A stretch of 64,000 nucleotides of DNA from Moanibacter sp964542645 (GCA_964542645.1 CAZIUG010000015.1:310001-374000); one strand, 5' to 3'; shown: positions 24,668 to 34,222, counted from the first letter of the stretch. A program made the numbers and translations. The notes: generated by a model from the sequence alone, not told the origin.

Positions 24668-26731
24668 TTGCAAACCGTGATCAGTCTGAGAAAACCTCTC
24701 CTGGAACGGAACCCGGTATCATCGGTCATCGCTTTGACCGATGCCATTTTCGCACCACAAGGATCTTTGGAGAACTATCTGGCCTTCGGCCATCGACCTC
24801 AACAGGAACAGATGGCAATTACTGTAGCGCAGGCGCTGGCTAGCGACCAACCCCTTGTTTTTGAGGCTGGAACTGGAGTTGGGAAAAGCCTTGCCTACTT
24901 GGTCCCTTCAATCATCCATGCCATCGAAAGCAACCGGCAGTGCATCCTCTCTACCCATACCATCTCACTTCAGGAGCAAATTATCCGTAAGGAACTACGA
25001 CACTGCCGGCGCCTTTTTAGTACCGACCAGAGTTTGAAACCATATGAAAAGTTTCGTTCAGCTCTCCTTTTTGGCAGAAGTAATTACCTCTGCCCTAATC
25101 GCCTTACGAAAGCCCTGACGTCTCAAAATGAACTATTCCCTAGCACCGAAATGGCCGAGCTTAAACGCATTGTGGATTGGGCGGGAGAGACTAAAGAGGG
25201 TCTCCTCCAAGAGATCAACCCAACACCGCCTGTAAACGTATGGGAATGGGTCAATGCAGACGCCAGCTCCTGCAATCGAAATGTCTGTAGCCCGAACCAT
25301 TGTTTTTTCCAAAAGGCACGCCAGCTCCTCGAAGAAGCGAATCTGATCGTACTCAATCACAGCCTATTCTTCTCCCTCCTGCGGACCTCGCTCGCTGGCG
25401 ATGGCCCGGGAGTTCTATTCCCTAATGACTTCGTTATCCTCGATGAAGCTCAAACCGTTCCATCAGTTGCTACCGAGCAACTCGGAATACACATCAGCTC
25501 CTACGGACTCAACCGCCTCCTCAGGCGCCTCTACAATCCAAACAATGGAAAGGGAATTTTTTCCCTCTGCGGCGTCCCTTCCGACAGGAAGACAGTTGAA
25601 GAAGCAATCCAGTTAGGCGAACGTTTCTTTGGCCTTATACGACAAGATCATCTATCTAGCCAAAACATCGTCCGCCTATACGAGGAGAACTGGTGCGATC
25701 CCTTTATCAATCCCCACCTTGATAAGATCATCCTAAAGATTGGACACATCGCTGACCGCCACACAAAAGAATCCGATCGGGTTGAATTGCGTGATTTAAG
25801 GAATCATCTAACACGCTATCGCAATTCTATAACTGAATGCGTTGAGCTCTCTCAACACGATCACGTCTATTGGTTGGAGAAAACGGGACAAGCAGAGAAT
25901 ATCGTAAAGTTGAGGAACGCCCCCATCGATGTTGCCCCCCAACTCCGGGAATTTGTGTTTTCTCGGCAAACTTCCGTCATTGTTACCAGCGCCACCCTTG
26001 CCGAAGATATTCGCCTTGATAGCTTCTCGGAAAAAATTGGAGCCTCCGGATACCCAGCCGAGAAGGTTACCTCTCCCTTCAATTTCTCTGATCAGATGCG
26101 TATTTTTATTGCAACTGATGCACCGGCCCCTTCTCGCCAACAACATAATCTCGATCTTGATTTTCTCTGCGACACGATACGGTTTTGCTCTTTGCGGGTT
26201 AAAGGTGGTAGCCTCGTTCTCTTCACCAACTACCAATCTATGTTCGCGGTCGCTGAAATTATTCAAAGTTCCCTTTCAAGCCAAAACCGAACCCTCTTTG
26301 TCCAATCCAAAGACGGTTCCCGTTCGCAAATCACTTCCCGCTTCGCTAAAAATGGAAATGCTATACTTTTCGGTACTAACAGCTTCTGGACAGGTGTAGA
26401 TGTTCCTGGCTCCGCCCTCTCCCAGGTTATTATTACTCGTCTTCCCTTCGAAAACCCCAATCATCCCATTATTGATGCCAAATGCCAATGGATCCAATCC
26501 AACGGCGGTCACCCTTTCACACAACACACCCTCCCTGAAGCCGTTCTCAAGCTGCGACAAGGTGTCGGCCGGCTCATCCGAAATGCTTCTGACCGAGGAA
26601 CCATTACGATCATCGACTCCAGAATCCTTAACCGCCCATACGGAAAACGGTTTCTTGAAGTCCTTCCGCTCTCTCAACATATCCCTTTCAGCCGTTCTAA
26701 CCGATCTGAGGTATTTGTCCCGTTAGTTTAA
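24668..26731 (+). CDS. dinG: DinG/XPD-family ATP-dependent DNA helicase
   Basis: A 687-residue superfamily 2 helicase. The Q-motif/N-terminal region has GHRPQQEQM, Walker A is FEAGTGVGKSLAYLVPS (about residues 66-82), followed by ILSTHTISLQEQ. The iron-sulfur domain is marked by NYLCPNR and CNRNVCSPNHC, four cysteines spaced as in XPD-type enzymes. Walker B reads VILDEAQ, where DEAH is usual. Motif V/VI are FWTGVDVPG and RQGVGRLIRN. It unwinds DNA 5' to 3' and helps resolve R-loops and replication blocks. The start is TTG; a GTG 9 bases later is possible. Confidence 0.92.
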   Translation: MQTVISLRKPLLERNPVSSVIALTDAIFAPQGSLENYLAFGHRPQQEQMAITVAQALASDQPLVFEAGTGVGKSLAYLVPSIIHAIESNRQCILSTHTISLQEQIIRKELRHCRRLFSTDQSLKPYEKFRSALLFGRSNYLCPNRLTKALTSQNELFPSTEMAELKRIVDWAGETKEGLLQEINPTPPVNVWEWVNADASSCNRNVCSPNHCFFQKARQLLEEANLIVLNHSLFFSLLRTSLAGDGPGVLFPNDFVILDEAQTVPSVATEQLGIHISSYGLNRLLRRLYNPNNGKGIFSLCGVPSDRKTVEEAIQLGERFFGLIRQDHLSSQNIVRLYEENWCDPFINPHLDKIILKIGHIADRHTKESDRVELRDLRNHLTRYRNSITECVELSQHDHVYWLEKTGQAENIVKLRNAPIDVAPQLREFVFSRQTSVIVTSATLAEDIRLDSFSEKIGASGYPAEKVTSPFNFSDQMRIFIATDAPAPSRQQHNLDLDFLCDTIRFCSLRVKGGSLVLFTNYQSMFAVAEIIQSSLSSQNRTLFVQSKDGSRSQITSRFAKNGNAILFGTNSFWTGVDVPGSALSQVIITRLPFENPNHPIIDAKCQWIQSNGGHPFTQHTLPEAVLKLRQGVGRLIRNASDRGTITIIDSRILNRPYGKRFLEVLPLSQHIPFSRSNRSEVFVPLV

Positions 26732-27188
26732 TTTATGCACAACGCAAGGCAACTTCCAGGATTAACATCAACACTGATTATAGCATAGGCGCGAAGATCA
26801 AGATCCGTTTCCAACTTGGACAGAAAACACATAACCCGAAGATCCTAATCCATATAGCAAACAAGTGCCACCAGACAATAGTAACAAATCGAGATTGATG
26901 CCGTCCGACAAAACTTATGGCATCAAATGCCAATTAATTCCCAGCGATGGCATCGCCAATATTCAAACAGAGGAATGGCTGCAACACGAAGCCTGACGTT
27001 CCCAATTACTCAAGGATTTCATCTTCCAAATTATCAGATAACGTTGGAGCCTGGATAATGCAAAGAGAACGGCGATCATCGTCGACAAATTAAAGAACTT
27101 GGCAAAATCCTACGTGCCCTATCCCGATAGATCTTCGTTATTCTGCTAACTTAAAGTTCTCTCGAACATATCCTGAACCAGGAATTAA
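26732..27188. other. 457-base gap, no supported gene
   Basis: Between dinG and tRNA-Ala. A plus-strand run at about 26900-26995 (MPSDKTYGIKCQLIP, ending EEWLQHEA) and an adjacent shifted frame look weakly protein-like and might be remains of a broken gene. Nothing is long enough to support, and no RNA structure was recognised. Confidence 0.4.
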
Positions 27189-27261
27189 TGGAGCCGATCG
27201 GATTCGAACCGACGACTTCCACAATGCCATTGTGGCGCTCTTCCAACTGAGCTACGGCCCC
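27189..27261 (-). tRNA. tRNA-Ala (anticodon GGC)
   Basis: A 73-base cloverleaf on the minus strand. Acceptor stem ggggccg pairs with cggctcc (one G-U), D-arm gctcagttggaagagc, anticodon stem ccaca/tgtgg around loop atggcat (GGC reads Ala GCC/GCU), and T-arm tcggttcgaatccga. The discriminator base is A. The 3' CCA is not encoded. Confidence 0.97.
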
Positions 27262-27604
27262 AAAAGTTTGGTGTCGAAAACTTGTCAGTTAGTTCCCCTA
27301 CAAGGTCAATATTAATTAACCCAAGGTAACGGCAATACATCCAAGCAACTAAAGCAAAACACGAGTAATCTGTCTAACAGGTTACAATTTCTAATATTTA
27401 AAGAATCTATTCCGCCCAGATTATGTGTCATTAAAAACAATGAGATCTTAAGTTGTTTTCTGGTACAGATATCGCCGTAACCCTAAATTTCTAATATTCA
27501 GCCACTGAAAGCAGAATTCCTACATCCGAATCCTCCTATTCATTTGACAACCTTTTTAAAAGCCGAAGCGTCCTCCTCAAAGCTTCAATTAAAGGAGGAA
27601 ACTA
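27262..27604. other. 343-base leader/gap before sulfatase
   Basis: AT-rich and without a supported gene. It contains two copies of aatttctaatatt (about 27386 and 27486), 100 bases apart, and a hairpin over the sulfatase ribosome-binding site at its right end. A ttgaca at 27544 has no convincing -10 partner. Confidence 0.5.
27571..27599 (+). promoter_or_regulatory. Hairpin sequestering the Shine-Dalgarno site of the sulfatase gene
   Basis: tcctcct (27571-27577) is the exact reverse complement of aggagga (27593-27599), with a 15-base loop. The second arm is the core of the ribosome-binding site aaaggagg, 6 bases before the ATG at 27605. Folding would hide the site from 16S rRNA. This is a seen pairing; regulation is inferred. 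Confidence 0.5.
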
Positions 27605-29089
27605 ATGCGTGCGATAATGGTCATGTTTGACTCTCTTAACCGTCATATGCTGCCCCCGTATGGGTGCGATTGGACCCATACCCCAAACTTCCAGCGTCTG
27701 GCAGACCGATGTGTTACTTTTGACAATAGTTATATTAGTTCTATGCCCTGCATGCCTGCCCGAAGAGAACTCCATACCGGACGTCCCAATTTCCTCCATC
27801 GCTCCTGGGGCCCATTGGAGCCCTTTGATGACTCTGTTCCTCAAATCCTCCAACAAAATGGAACATCGAGTCATCTTATCAGCGATCACTACCATTACTG
27901 GGAGACAGGAGGCGCTAACTATCATGCCCAGTACAGCACCTGGCAATTCAAACGAGGACAGGAGGGGGATCCCTGGATGGGACAAGTGGTCGAGCCTGTC
28001 ATACCTGATGCCGAGGGACAAAACGCAGTCGATGATTTATGGCATCGCCAGGATCGAATAAACCGTGAGTTTATGAGGGACGTTTCTGAACAACCGCAGA
28101 GCAAGACCTTTGCCGCCGGACTAGAATTTGTTCGACGCAACTATCGTGATGACAATTGGTTCCTTCAGATCGAGACATTCGACCCCCACGAACCTTTCTT
28201 CACCCAACGGGCATTTCAAGACCTTTACCCGGACCTTTTCCCAGAAGGCAAAGCTCCCCTCTTTGATTGGCCAAAATACGAAGAGGTTGTGGAGTCAACT
28301 GATCTTGTGAAACAGTGTCGCGGGCATTATGCCGCTCTACTCAGCATGTGCGACGCAAGCCTTGGAAAAATTCTGGACACCATGGACGAACTCGATCTCT
28401 GGAAGGATACGATGCTCATTGTTTGGACCGACCACGGTTTCCTCTTAAGTGAGCACGGTTGGTGGGGGAAGGGCCGCATGCCATGGTTCAATCATCTCGC
28501 CAATACGCCTTTCTTCGTCTGGGATCCCCGTCACGGTAAGGCTGGAGAACGGCGCGAGTCCCTCGTTCAACCGGCTATTGATCTAGGACCTACTCTTCTC
28601 GATTTCTTCGGCCTTCAGCCTACAAGCGATATGCGAGGTTCTAACCTCAAAGATGTAATCGAATCAGACGCATCTGTTCGGAACGCCGCCATCTTTGGGA
28701 CCCATGGCGGTCATGTAAACGTAACCGATGGGAAATCCGTCTATATGCGATCGGCCGTTAGTCCAGAAAATACTCCGCTCTACAACTACACTCTCATGCC
28801 CGCCCACATGCGTGAAATGTTCAGACCAGAAGAATTACAGGAAGTTGAACTAACCGGCCCTCTTCCCTTCTCTAAAGGCTGTCGGGTTATGAAGATCCCT
28901 ACCCGGGGTGACATGCCTAATTGGGATCAGCATACTTTTGGCACCCGCCTCTACGACCTAAAAGAAGACCCCTATCAGAGTACGCCTATCACCAACCCGA
29001 CTACCGAAGCCAGAATGATAGAACACCTCGAACAACTTATGCAGTACTATGACGCCCCCGAAGAACAATTTGAACGCCTGGGGCTTTAG
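27605..29089 (+). CDS. Sulfatase (formylglycine-dependent, family S1)
   Basis: A 494-residue sulfate ester hydrolase. The modification motif is C49-M-P-A-R53 (SSMPCMPARRELHTGR), where Cys becomes formylglycine. Other conserved parts are the metal-binding VMFDSLNRHM at the start, WTDHGFLLSEHGWWGKG in the middle and LYDLKEDPYQSTP near the end. No signal peptide precedes the first beta strand, so it is predicted to be cytoplasmic, unlike many polysaccharide sulfatases. An ideal ribosome-binding site, aaaggagg, lies 6 bases upstream and can be hidden in a hairpin. It stands alone downstream of tRNA-Ala; no sulfatase-maturing enzyme is in the window. Substrate unknown. Confidence 0.93.
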   Translation: MRAIMVMFDSLNRHMLPPYGCDWTHTPNFQRLADRCVTFDNSYISSMPCMPARRELHTGRPNFLHRSWGPLEPFDDSVPQILQQNGTSSHLISDHYHYWETGGANYHAQYSTWQFKRGQEGDPWMGQVVEPVIPDAEGQNAVDDLWHRQDRINREFMRDVSEQPQSKTFAAGLEFVRRNYRDDNWFLQIETFDPHEPFFTQRAFQDLYPDLFPEGKAPLFDWPKYEEVVESTDLVKQCRGHYAALLSMCDASLGKILDTMDELDLWKDTMLIVWTDHGFLLSEHGWWGKGRMPWFNHLANTPFFVWDPRHGKAGERRESLVQPAIDLGPTLLDFFGLQPTSDMRGSNLKDVIESDASVRNAAIFGTHGGHVNVTDGKSVYMRSAVSPENTPLYNYTLMPAHMREMFRPEELQEVELTGPLPFSKGCRVMKIPTRGDMPNWDQHTFGTRLYDLKEDPYQSTPITNPTTEARMIEHLEQLMQYYDAPEEQFERLGL

Positions 29090-29182
29090 GCGGATGAGTC
29101 TATTGGTATCTACTTATATTTACTTCGGGTAATTCTACTAGATGGGAAACATTCTCCTATCGAAACTTGACTTAAGTGAATC

Positions 29183-29977
29183 CTAGTCTAGCCGAAAAGT
29201 AATTCTTGGACGGTACCCGTTTCCATATGGCGTCGGCCCCAATCTCTGAACATTACCAAGAGTTTGATTGCCCTGAACCGAAGAAACCGCATGGATCACA
29301 GAAGCATCAAAATCGGCATTGCCTGAAGTACTTACAACTTCAATCTCGCTGATTCGCCCCTTAGAGTCCACCTTGAATTGGACGGTCGCTTCCAGTCCTC
29401 CTAAATTGGTTAGCTTAGGTTTGTTCCATGATTGGTTTATGCGCTTCTTAAGGCTCAACATGTACCGCTTCAATTCAGACTGAGTCGTATCCTTAGAGAT
29501 AACATCAGTCCCTTCGGTGACATGGGAAGAATCTTGAATCATTCCCTTCAGTGGATCGAGATCAAAACTCTTAATTGCCACTTGCGGTGGTTTGATCTCC
29601 ACGGATTCAGCAGTATTTGGAGGACCATGTCTTTCAAGGAATTCATCGAACGAGAGAGGCTCCGGAGGAGATTTCAACTCCTCAGCTCGGTCAAATTCCT
29701 CGATTGCCTCTGATGGGGGTTCCCCTATTGAATCCGCTTTCGGAGGAAACTTAACTGATCTGGGCGGGGAGGTAAGGACAAACTCATGAGACTCAAATCT
29801 TTCTTCAAAAATGTTTATCTGAGAACCAAACAAAAGCGAAAAAAAGAAAACTGTGTGCAGCGTAAAAGAAAACACAAGAGCCCGTATTTGTACCCCATCT
29901 CGTCCACCGAATCCGACACACCAACTCGATCCCTGCGTCATCATACGACGATCCTGAATTTCAATCTCCCTCGTCAC
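29183..29977 (-). CDS. TonB/TolA-type energy transducer protein
   Basis: A 264-residue inner-membrane-anchored protein. There is a short cytoplasmic N-terminus, one transmembrane helix at about residues 31-50 (ALVFSFTLHTVFFFSLLFG), a proline/glutamate-rich periplasmic span and a C-terminal TonB/TolA fold (EATVQFKVDSKGRISEIEVV, FDASVIHAV). It passes proton-motive energy from an ExbB-ExbD or TolQ-TolR motor to the outer membrane. It comes right after exbD and exbB on the same strand, which gives the complete three-part system. The GTG start is as listed; an ATG 33 bases in (MMTQGSSW) is also possible. Confidence 0.85.
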   Translation of the reverse strand: MTREIEIQDRRMMTQGSSWCVGFGGRDGVQIRALVFSFTLHTVFFFSLLFGSQINIFEERFESHEFVLTSPPRSVKFPPKADSIGEPPSEAIEEFDRAEELKSPPEPLSFDEFLERHGPPNTAESVEIKPPQVAIKSFDLDPLKGMIQDSSHVTEGTDVISKDTTQSELKRYMLSLKKRINQSWNKPKLTNLGGLEATVQFKVDSKGRISEIEVVSTSGNADFDASVIHAVSSVQGNQTLGNVQRLGPTPYGNGYRPRITFRLD

Positions 29978-30043
29978 TCAAAATCCGTAACCCGCAACGC
30001 TTTCTTTTGCCTCGCTCTCCGTTACCAGTAAAATTCGACACCC

Positions 30044-30460
30044 TTAATCCGCCTCAGTATCCAGGCTGATCCGTGTCAAACGGTTCTCCTTAATCAAATC
30101 AATCACAGTTATTACACGCTGGTAGGGCAGATTTCGATCCGCACGCAGATGAATTGTCGGTGGGAATGGTTCGTCTCCCAAATCGCGCAAGCGCGCCTTT
30201 AACTGAGGCTCGTCGACAATCTCTTCACTCCAAAAAATCACACCATGGGCATTAAGGGAAATAGACTGATGGCGATCTTCGTCTAATCCTGCCATTAAAT
30301 CGGCTGATTCGATCGGGAGATCTAGATCGATCGATTGCTCTAGTAAGGGAGCGGTTATTATAAATATAATAAGTAGAGCAAAAGCCAAGTCGATCAAAGG
30401 CGTCACATTGATCTCAGAAAGGGCGCCAAGACGCTTCTGGCGATGAAATACCCGAGCCAT
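30044..30460 (-). CDS. ExbD/TolR-family biopolymer transport protein
   Basis: A 138-residue protein with one N-terminal transmembrane helix carrying the essential Asp (LSEINVTPLIDLAFALLIIF) and a periplasmic domain (PPTIHLRADRNLPYQRVITV). The start codon overlaps the exbB stop by one base (TAATG), implying coupled translation. Partner of the ExbB-like channel and the downstream TonB-like protein. TolR versus ExbD cannot be settled from sequence; no tolB or pal is nearby. Confidence 0.92.
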   Translation of the reverse strand: MARVFHRQKRLGALSEINVTPLIDLAFALLIIFIITAPLLEQSIDLDLPIESADLMAGLDEDRHQSISLNAHGVIFWSEEIVDEPQLKARLRDLGDEPFPPTIHLRADRNLPYQRVITVIDLIKENRLTRISLDTEAD

Positions 30461-31206
30461 TAGATTTCTTTCGGCCGTTTTATTTCAATCCCCACATGCC
30501 CCGATAAGTCTGATTGGGAAAAGTCTTCGTATTCAACCCTATCAGCCAAAGAACTAGCAAAGTTTTCAATCTCGGTGATCATCAATTTCGTAAGAGTGAG
30601 TAAAAAATTGTAGCCGAACACAGAAGGGATTGCAACCAAGAGACCCGCCACAGTAGTGAGTAGAGCTCCCGATACACCTGGTGCAAGAATCTGAATGCTT
30701 GCTGAACTCTCCATCGCGATTGCCCCAAAAGCATCCATGACTCCCCAAACTGTGCCGAGAAGTCCTAGGAAGGGCGCACCCGTCACAATTGAACCTAGCA
30801 GCGCCATCCTATTCTCGTACTGGATCGTCACTTCAGCCACTCCTCGTTGCAAAGCATTTTCAACATAGCCGACTCTTGCCGCAGACGAAGCATCAGAGCG
30901 ATGATACGCCCCAAGCGCTTCTTTAAGTAGAGTCGCATACGGACCGATAGCAGTACTTCGGAATCTCGGGTCCAATGCTACAATTGACTCTACCTCGCCT
31001 AATCGTCTATCAAGTCTCCGATTCAATGAGCGGAGACGGGAGAGATCGAGATATTTCCCGATCATGACCGTCCAAGCAGTCAAACTGAATAAAACCAAAA
31101 ATAAAACAATGACCTTCCCGGCCAAATTGGAGTGTTGAAAGTAAGTAAAGATGCCACCTATCAATGGCTCACATTCCAAAACCCATGAAACAGTTTCCCA
31201 ATTCAT
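30460..31206 (-). CDS. MotA/TolQ/ExbB-family proton channel protein
   Basis: About 248 residues from the ATG at 31206; the frame is open 21 codons further up, and aaaggag lies about 22 bases before this ATG, so the start is uncertain. Three transmembrane helices are present: about residues 25-48 (VIVLFLVLFSLTAWTVMIG), the conserved GSIVTGAPFLGLLGTVWGVM, and LLTTVAGLLVAIPSVFGYN. It forms the stator pore that turns proton flow into motion of the TonB-like partner. First gene of the exbB-exbD-tonB operon. Confidence 0.92.
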   Translation of the reverse strand: MNWETVSWVLECEPLIGGIFTYFQHSNLAGKVIVLFLVLFSLTAWTVMIGKYLDLSRLRSLNRRLDRRLGEVESIVALDPRFRSTAIGPYATLLKEALGAYHRSDASSAARVGYVENALQRGVAEVTIQYENRMALLGSIVTGAPFLGLLGTVWGVMDAFGAIAMESSASIQILAPGVSGALLTTVAGLLVAIPSVFGYNFLLTLTKLMITEIENFASSLADRVEYEDFSQSDLSGHVGIEIKRPKEI

Positions 31207-31449
31207 TTCGTATTCTATCGATACAAGTTTCTCCTTTCTTTCATACCTGCTCCACCTCTTGCCTAGCAACTTAAAATCGTGATGTATCGAAATTCGATCA
31301 ATTCATGATTTAGATTGCGATCGGGGTTTCGAACTCATTTTCTTGAACCTCGGCCCAAGGTATTCGGATTGGGTGATACATCGTTGCTTGAATTTCGAAA
31401 TCAGATACCAAATTTGTCATAAAAACAGCGGCTCTTGGGTTACCGGAAA

Positions 31450-32568
31450 ATGAACTATAAGGAAATTACTCTTCAAGAACTGGAGAAAAAGGGCAGTGCA
31501 TTAAGCGCCAAGAACGCCCTCGTCGGTTTCGACGGCACTGTTACGAAAAACTCTTCCCCATGCAACCTGAAATCTAATTCGCATGAGGATAGCTTACCGA
31601 TTGAATCCATCACCTCTTTCGCGCAGAGGATACAGAGTGCATCCGAAAAAGAAGTGGGTTTTAATCTGGATCTCCCCAGCGAACAAATCGGAGGAACAGG
31701 CCCAAGTCTGGCTCAAGCCCTTATCGAATTTGACCTCAATGTTCGTTATATTGGTGCGTTAGGGCATCCTTCCATCCACCCGATTTTCCAGGAGTTTGCC
31801 AAGATAACTGATGCCGTATCACTCTGCAATCCCAGTGTTATACTCAAACTCCAATTTGACGACGGTTCGATCAGTTTCTCAACCTCGAAAGATCTTTCAG
31901 AAATAACGTATGCTGGGATTGTGAAGACGCTGGGCGAGGGGGCACTTTTCGACGCTATTTCCAGAGCAGATCTCATAGCAATTGTGAATTGGTCAGACAC
32001 CCCCAATATGACAGCGATTCTATCAGCCTTGCTCGACCGTGTCTTTCCAAATCTCGGACCAAAGGAAGAGGGTAGGATTTTCTTCTTCGACCTCCCAAAT
32101 TCAATCCACCGAACGGACGGGGATATTAACACCGCCTTATCCACCATATCGCGATTTCGCTCTCATGGTCAAGTTACGCTGGGACTGAATCTCGAAGAAG
32201 CAAAGCGCATCTCCTCCGTCTTTGGCAAAAAACTGGTCGAGGCGAATGAAGAGGGCATTAAGACAATCACCTCCCATATTCGACAAGAGCTCTCCCTCAC
32301 CTGCGTAACGGTACAATCCGAGGCATCAGCCGGTTGCGCCACGAAGGAGGACGCATGGTGGATCGAGGGACCCAAAGGTCGAGATTTTCAGCTCCGAGGC
32401 GGAATTGACAACCAGTTCAAAGCGGGGTTCATCACCGCTCAACTTATTGGCTTAAGCACCCCGGCCTGTCTAACCCTGGCCGCTGCCGCTGCTGATATCT
32501 ATGCTCGCAGTGGGAAGCGTCCTTCAATTTTTGAGGTCAATAGTCAAATTCGCGATTCGGGAACCTGA
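31450..32568 (+). CDS. PfkB/ribokinase-family carbohydrate kinase
   Basis: About 372 residues from the ATG at 31450; a TTG 15 bases upstream is less likely. The ribokinase fold is shown by NALVGFDGTVTK near the start, IGGTGPSLAQALIEFDLNVR with the small-ligand glycines, and GGIDNQFKAGFITAQLIGL near the C-terminus in place of the standard GAGDxFxAGF. The catalytic-base Asp is present, but one extra residue lies between it and the Phe. It phosphorylates a sugar or nucleoside that cannot be named from sequence. Its stop lies 3 bases before tmk, so it heads a pfkB-tmk-holB unit. Confidence 0.75.
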   Translation: MNYKEITLQELEKKGSALSAKNALVGFDGTVTKNSSPCNLKSNSHEDSLPIESITSFAQRIQSASEKEVGFNLDLPSEQIGGTGPSLAQALIEFDLNVRYIGALGHPSIHPIFQEFAKITDAVSLCNPSVILKLQFDDGSISFSTSKDLSEITYAGIVKTLGEGALFDAISRADLIAIVNWSDTPNMTAILSALLDRVFPNLGPKEEGRIFFFDLPNSIHRTDGDINTALSTISRFRSHGQVTLGLNLEEAKRISSVFGKKLVEANEEGIKTITSHIRQELSLTCVTVQSEASAGCATKEDAWWIEGPKGRDFQLRGGIDNQFKAGFITAQLIGLSTPACLTLAAAAADIYARSGKRPSIFEVNSQIRDSGT

Positions 32569-32571
32569 AAA

Positions 32572-33303
32572 ATGGCCAAAAAGAAAACTGCGGCTAACAA
32601 AAAGGCAAAAAATAATTCGCAGAGCCTTAATCGCATAATTTCAACCATCGAAAAGGGAAGGGATTCTAAGAAATCAAAAGGATGGCTAATTACTTTCGAG
32701 GGCTCTGAAGGCAGCGGGAAAACCACCCAAATCGGTAGAATCGCCACCCGATTTGAAGGCTTGGGTTTCAAGGTTGTTGTCGCTCGGGAACCAGGTGGTA
32801 CCGAGATTGGTGAGGAGATAAGGCATCTCCTTAAATTTGCTCAACCCGGCCATGGAATCTATCCCGAAACTGAATTACTCCTTTTCGCCGCTAGTCGAGC
32901 CCAATTGGTTAGGGAAGTTTTCGTCCCCTCCTTAAAACGAGGGGACATTGTCCTATGCGACCGATTCCTTGACTCAACTACCGTCTACCAAGGAGTCGGC
33001 CGCCAGATCGCCGCAGACCCGGTTCATATGATCAACAACTTTGCAGCAGGAAACATAATTCCTGATGTCACGGTGGTCATCGATCTTGCTGCGGAAATTG
33101 GTTTCGAACGAATTATGCACCGTGCCACCAGCGCTCCTGATCGTCTTGAGCAAGAAACCATTGGATTCTATCGCAAGGTCAGAGAAGGGTACCTCATGCT
33201 GGCGAAGGCAACACCAGACCGTTTTGTCGTCGTTGATGGATCCGAGTCTCGTGAAAGAATCGAAGAACGGATTTGGGATGAACTTAGTCACCGGATTATC
33301 TGA
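32572..33303 (+). CDS. tmk: Thymidylate kinase with lysine-rich N-terminal extension
   Basis: Phosphorylates dTMP to dTDP. After about 36 extra residues rich in Lys and Ala (MAKKKTAANKKAKNN), the usual enzyme begins at WLITFEGSEGSGKTTQ (P-loop lysine K50). It continues with the DR(E)PGG-like AREPGGTEIGEEIR, LLLFAASRAQ and CDRFLDSTTVYQG. The lid region APDRLEQE and the length of the core fit the family. The gene lies 3 bases after the PfkB kinase and overlaps holB by 26 bases, the common tmk-holB pairing. Confidence 0.94.
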   Translation: MAKKKTAANKKAKNNSQSLNRIISTIEKGRDSKKSKGWLITFEGSEGSGKTTQIGRIATRFEGLGFKVVVAREPGGTEIGEEIRHLLKFAQPGHGIYPETELLLFAASRAQLVREVFVPSLKRGDIVLCDRFLDSTTVYQGVGRQIAADPVHMINNFAAGNIIPDVTVVIDLAAEIGFERIMHRATSAPDRLEQETIGFYRKVREGYLMLAKATPDRFVVVDGSESRERIEERIWDELSHRII

Positions 33304-34222
33304 GCACCTTCGCCACAGCCGACCGGTCGAAGTACTGGAACGCTCCCTGGAAAAGAATAGATTGGCTCACGCTATTCTTCTCCACAGCAACAGTCTTACA
33401 GCACTTAGCGAAGTGGCCTTTGTTATCGCCAGAAGCCTCCTATCCTTGTCATCCCAAACCAAAGACCATCCCGATCTTTTTGCGCTTCGTCCTACCGGAA
33501 GGGGCAGACAGATAAAAATTGAAGATACGCGAAGACTCATCCGCTCCATACAGCATTCCCCTAATCAAGCAAATCATAAAGTTGCTATCATTTATGAAGC
33601 AGACCGAATGAACACTGCTGCTGCCAACGCCTTTCTAAAGACTCTTGAGGAACCGCCAGCCGACACTACGGTTCTTCTCCTCTCCACCAAACCTTATAGC
33701 CTTCTCGCAACCATTCGTAGCCGGTGCTTTAATTTCCGGCTTCCGATAGACTCTGAAGGCCTGGATGATAGTCGTTGGTTGGTTTGGTTGAATGACTACG
33801 TTGGGTGGCTTGAACGATTGCTCCTTAATCCGAGAAAAGGTTCGGAAGTAGCACTGGTAATCGTTATACTCTATGGCCTCGTCTCTCGTTTTCTGGATTT
33901 ACTCGAGAATCTCGCAGACGACCATTGGAAAGGTGAAAAAAAATCTCTTCCAGAAGGGATTGAGGAGGAGGAAATAGATGCAATCAAAACCGGTGTCCGG
34001 AAAGGGATCCGAAACAGAATGCTCGGAGAGCTGGAACAATCCACCCGGGATTTTGCTTTTAACAAAAAATACACTCATAATTCTTTATTGTTTCAAAGGC
34101 TGGCAAGCGCCATTGAAGAATTGGAGCAGGTAGTCAGCCTTCTCGAGGTCAATCTTAATGAAGGGACTGCTCTTGAAAAGTTCCTCTTAGTTTCGCTCCG
34201 GATCTGGAGTAGCCCGGAATAG
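33278..34222 (+). CDS. holB: DNA polymerase III delta' subunit (clamp-loader)
   Basis: About 314 residues from the ATG at 33278, inside the end of tmk; the frame is open much further back but that part only shadows tmk. The AAA+ clamp-loader fold is indicated by LEKNRLAHAILLHSN, IKIEDTRRLIRSIQ, the box resembling Walker B KVAIIYEADRMNTAAANAFL and the conserved LKTLEEPPADTTVLLLST and SRCFNFRL. No Walker A lysine or zinc cysteines are seen, as in non-hydrolysing delta' subunits. It completes the sliding-clamp loader with DnaX and HolA, encoded elsewhere. Confidence 0.88.
   Translation: MNLVTGLSEHLRHSRPVEVLERSLEKNRLAHAILLHSNSLTALSEVAFVIARSLLSLSSQTKDHPDLFALRPTGRGRQIKIEDTRRLIRSIQHSPNQANHKVAIIYEADRMNTAAANAFLKTLEEPPADTTVLLLSTKPYSLLATIRSRCFNFRLPIDSEGLDDSRWLVWLNDYVGWLERLLLNPRKGSEVALVIVILYGLVSRFLDLLENLADDHWKGEKKSLPEGIEEEEIDAIKTGVRKGIRNRMLGELEQSTRDFAFNKKYTHNSLLFQRLASAIEELEQVVSLLEVNLNEGTALEKFLLVSLRIWSSPE

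Noticed and set aside
25808..26399. Overlapping long frames on both strands inside dinG
   Set aside because: Shadows of the helicase coding sequence; helicase motifs run continuously through the region.
27386..27498. Two copies of aatttctaatatt 100 bases apart
   Set aside because: AT-rich and only two copies; not enough for a repeat array or operator call.
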